From JBBWZH01 sp035544115 (GTDB lineage: Bacteria; Actinomycetota; Actinomycetes; Mycobacteriales; CADCTP01), in contig OY970235.1 of NCBI GenBank assembly GCA_963714145.1, forward strand, positions 7,378,001-7,442,000: a stretch of DNA of 64,000 bases. Reading direction: 5' to 3'. Position numbers and translations under genes: made by a program. Shown piece by piece: positions 63,836-64,000 of the stretch. Positions within the stretch are counted from its first letter, which is position 1. Each line of letters opens with the position of its first letter. Under the pieces are notes generated by a model, which saw only the letters and a program-made list of their open reading frames with translations, was not told the DNA's origin and did not search any database.

Positions 63836-64000
63836 TCAGCCGGGTGCTGCCTCGCCGGCGAACAGGCCCACCGGGCAGGAGACGCCGGTCGAGTGGTCCG
63901 GGCAGTAGCCGTCCGGGTTCTTGGCCAGGTACTGCTGGTGGTAGCCCTCGGCGTAGAAGAACGGGCCAGCGGGGGCGACTTCGGTGGTGATGGCGGCGAA
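63836..64000 (-). CDS. msrA: peptide methionine sulfoxide reductase A, 3' end only
   Basis: The frame is open from the right edge to the stop at 63836 and gives the MsrA C-terminus: YHQQYLAKNPDGYCPDHSTG followed by VSCPVGLF, which carries the resolving-cysteine region. It repairs oxidised methionine. The N-terminal part with the catalytic Cys lies outside the window. Confidence 0.9.
   Translation of the reverse strand, partial: FAAITTEVAPAGPFFYAEGYHQQYLAKNPDGYCPDHSTGVSCPVGLFAGEAAPG

Overview
The window is very GC-rich (roughly three quarters G+C) and carries typical actinobacterial genes: a proteasome activator ending in GQYL, the ergothioneine operon egtABCD, a DUF5926/SEC-C protein, SigE-family sigma factors with overlapping membrane partners, and many genes whose only upstream signal is a TANNNT box 6-8 nt before the start codon. 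Family-level placement (perhaps Micromonosporaceae) is inference. There are no rRNA, tRNA, CRISPR or insertion-sequence features that I can support.

Layout. 1-7.4 kb: a tightly coupled operon (AtuA-family protein, two acyl-CoA dehydrogenases, both subunits of a biotin-dependent acyl-CoA carboxylase) for branched or isoprenoid acyl-CoA catabolism. 7.5-15.5 kb: mostly core genes (DUF1707 membrane protein, quinone oxidoreductase, PLP enzyme, Bpa, HAD phosphatase, serS, a small zincin, a GroES-like protein, pheA). 15.7-19.2 kb: the homogentisate pathway end (fah, hmgA) with an uncharacterised 301-residue partner between them. 19.3-32.7 kb: def, malic enzyme, SDR, arginine deiminase, CYTH protein, DUF5926, an anti-sigma-type ATPase, a cupin, GDPD, an acyl-CoA ligase, a TPP-riboswitch-controlled CytX-type transporter, a zinc-ribbon protein, an rRNA methyltransferase-like gene and ybaK. 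32.6-43 kb: membrane proteins and two sodium:solute symporter operons. Between them lies a lower-GC islet with a DUF5131 (Gp37/Gp68) gene and a truncated TcmP. The second symporter operon has a LytS/LytT-type two-component system, and three of its four genes are broken by four small indels. 43-47.1 kb: two tandem sigma factor/membrane-partner pairs. 47.1-50 kb: an Fpg/Nei glycosylase and three consecutive TenA-family genes. 50.1-52 kb: a lower-GC accessory patch with a DUF1653 protein, a WYL-like small protein and a TIR-like/GAF-like protein. 52-56.7 kb: egtABCD. 57-60.7 kb: a DUF3352 membrane protein and a GGDEF protein. 60.9-64 kb: an orphan Phd antitoxin, a VapBC-type module, a PQQ-propeller lipoprotein and the 3' end of msrA. 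Two extra fragments of the msrA 3' end lie in this last stretch.

How the parts relate. The first operon feeds acyl-CoA chains into carboxylation and beta-oxidation; fah/hmgA deliver fumarate and acetoacetate from tyrosine. CytX and TenA belong to the same hydroxymethylpyrimidine (thiamine) salvage route although they are 20 kb apart. The most interesting accessory candidates are the TIR-like/GAF-like gene with its divergent WYL-like neighbour, the islet bounded by msrA 3'-end repeats, and the damaged symporter/two-component cluster.
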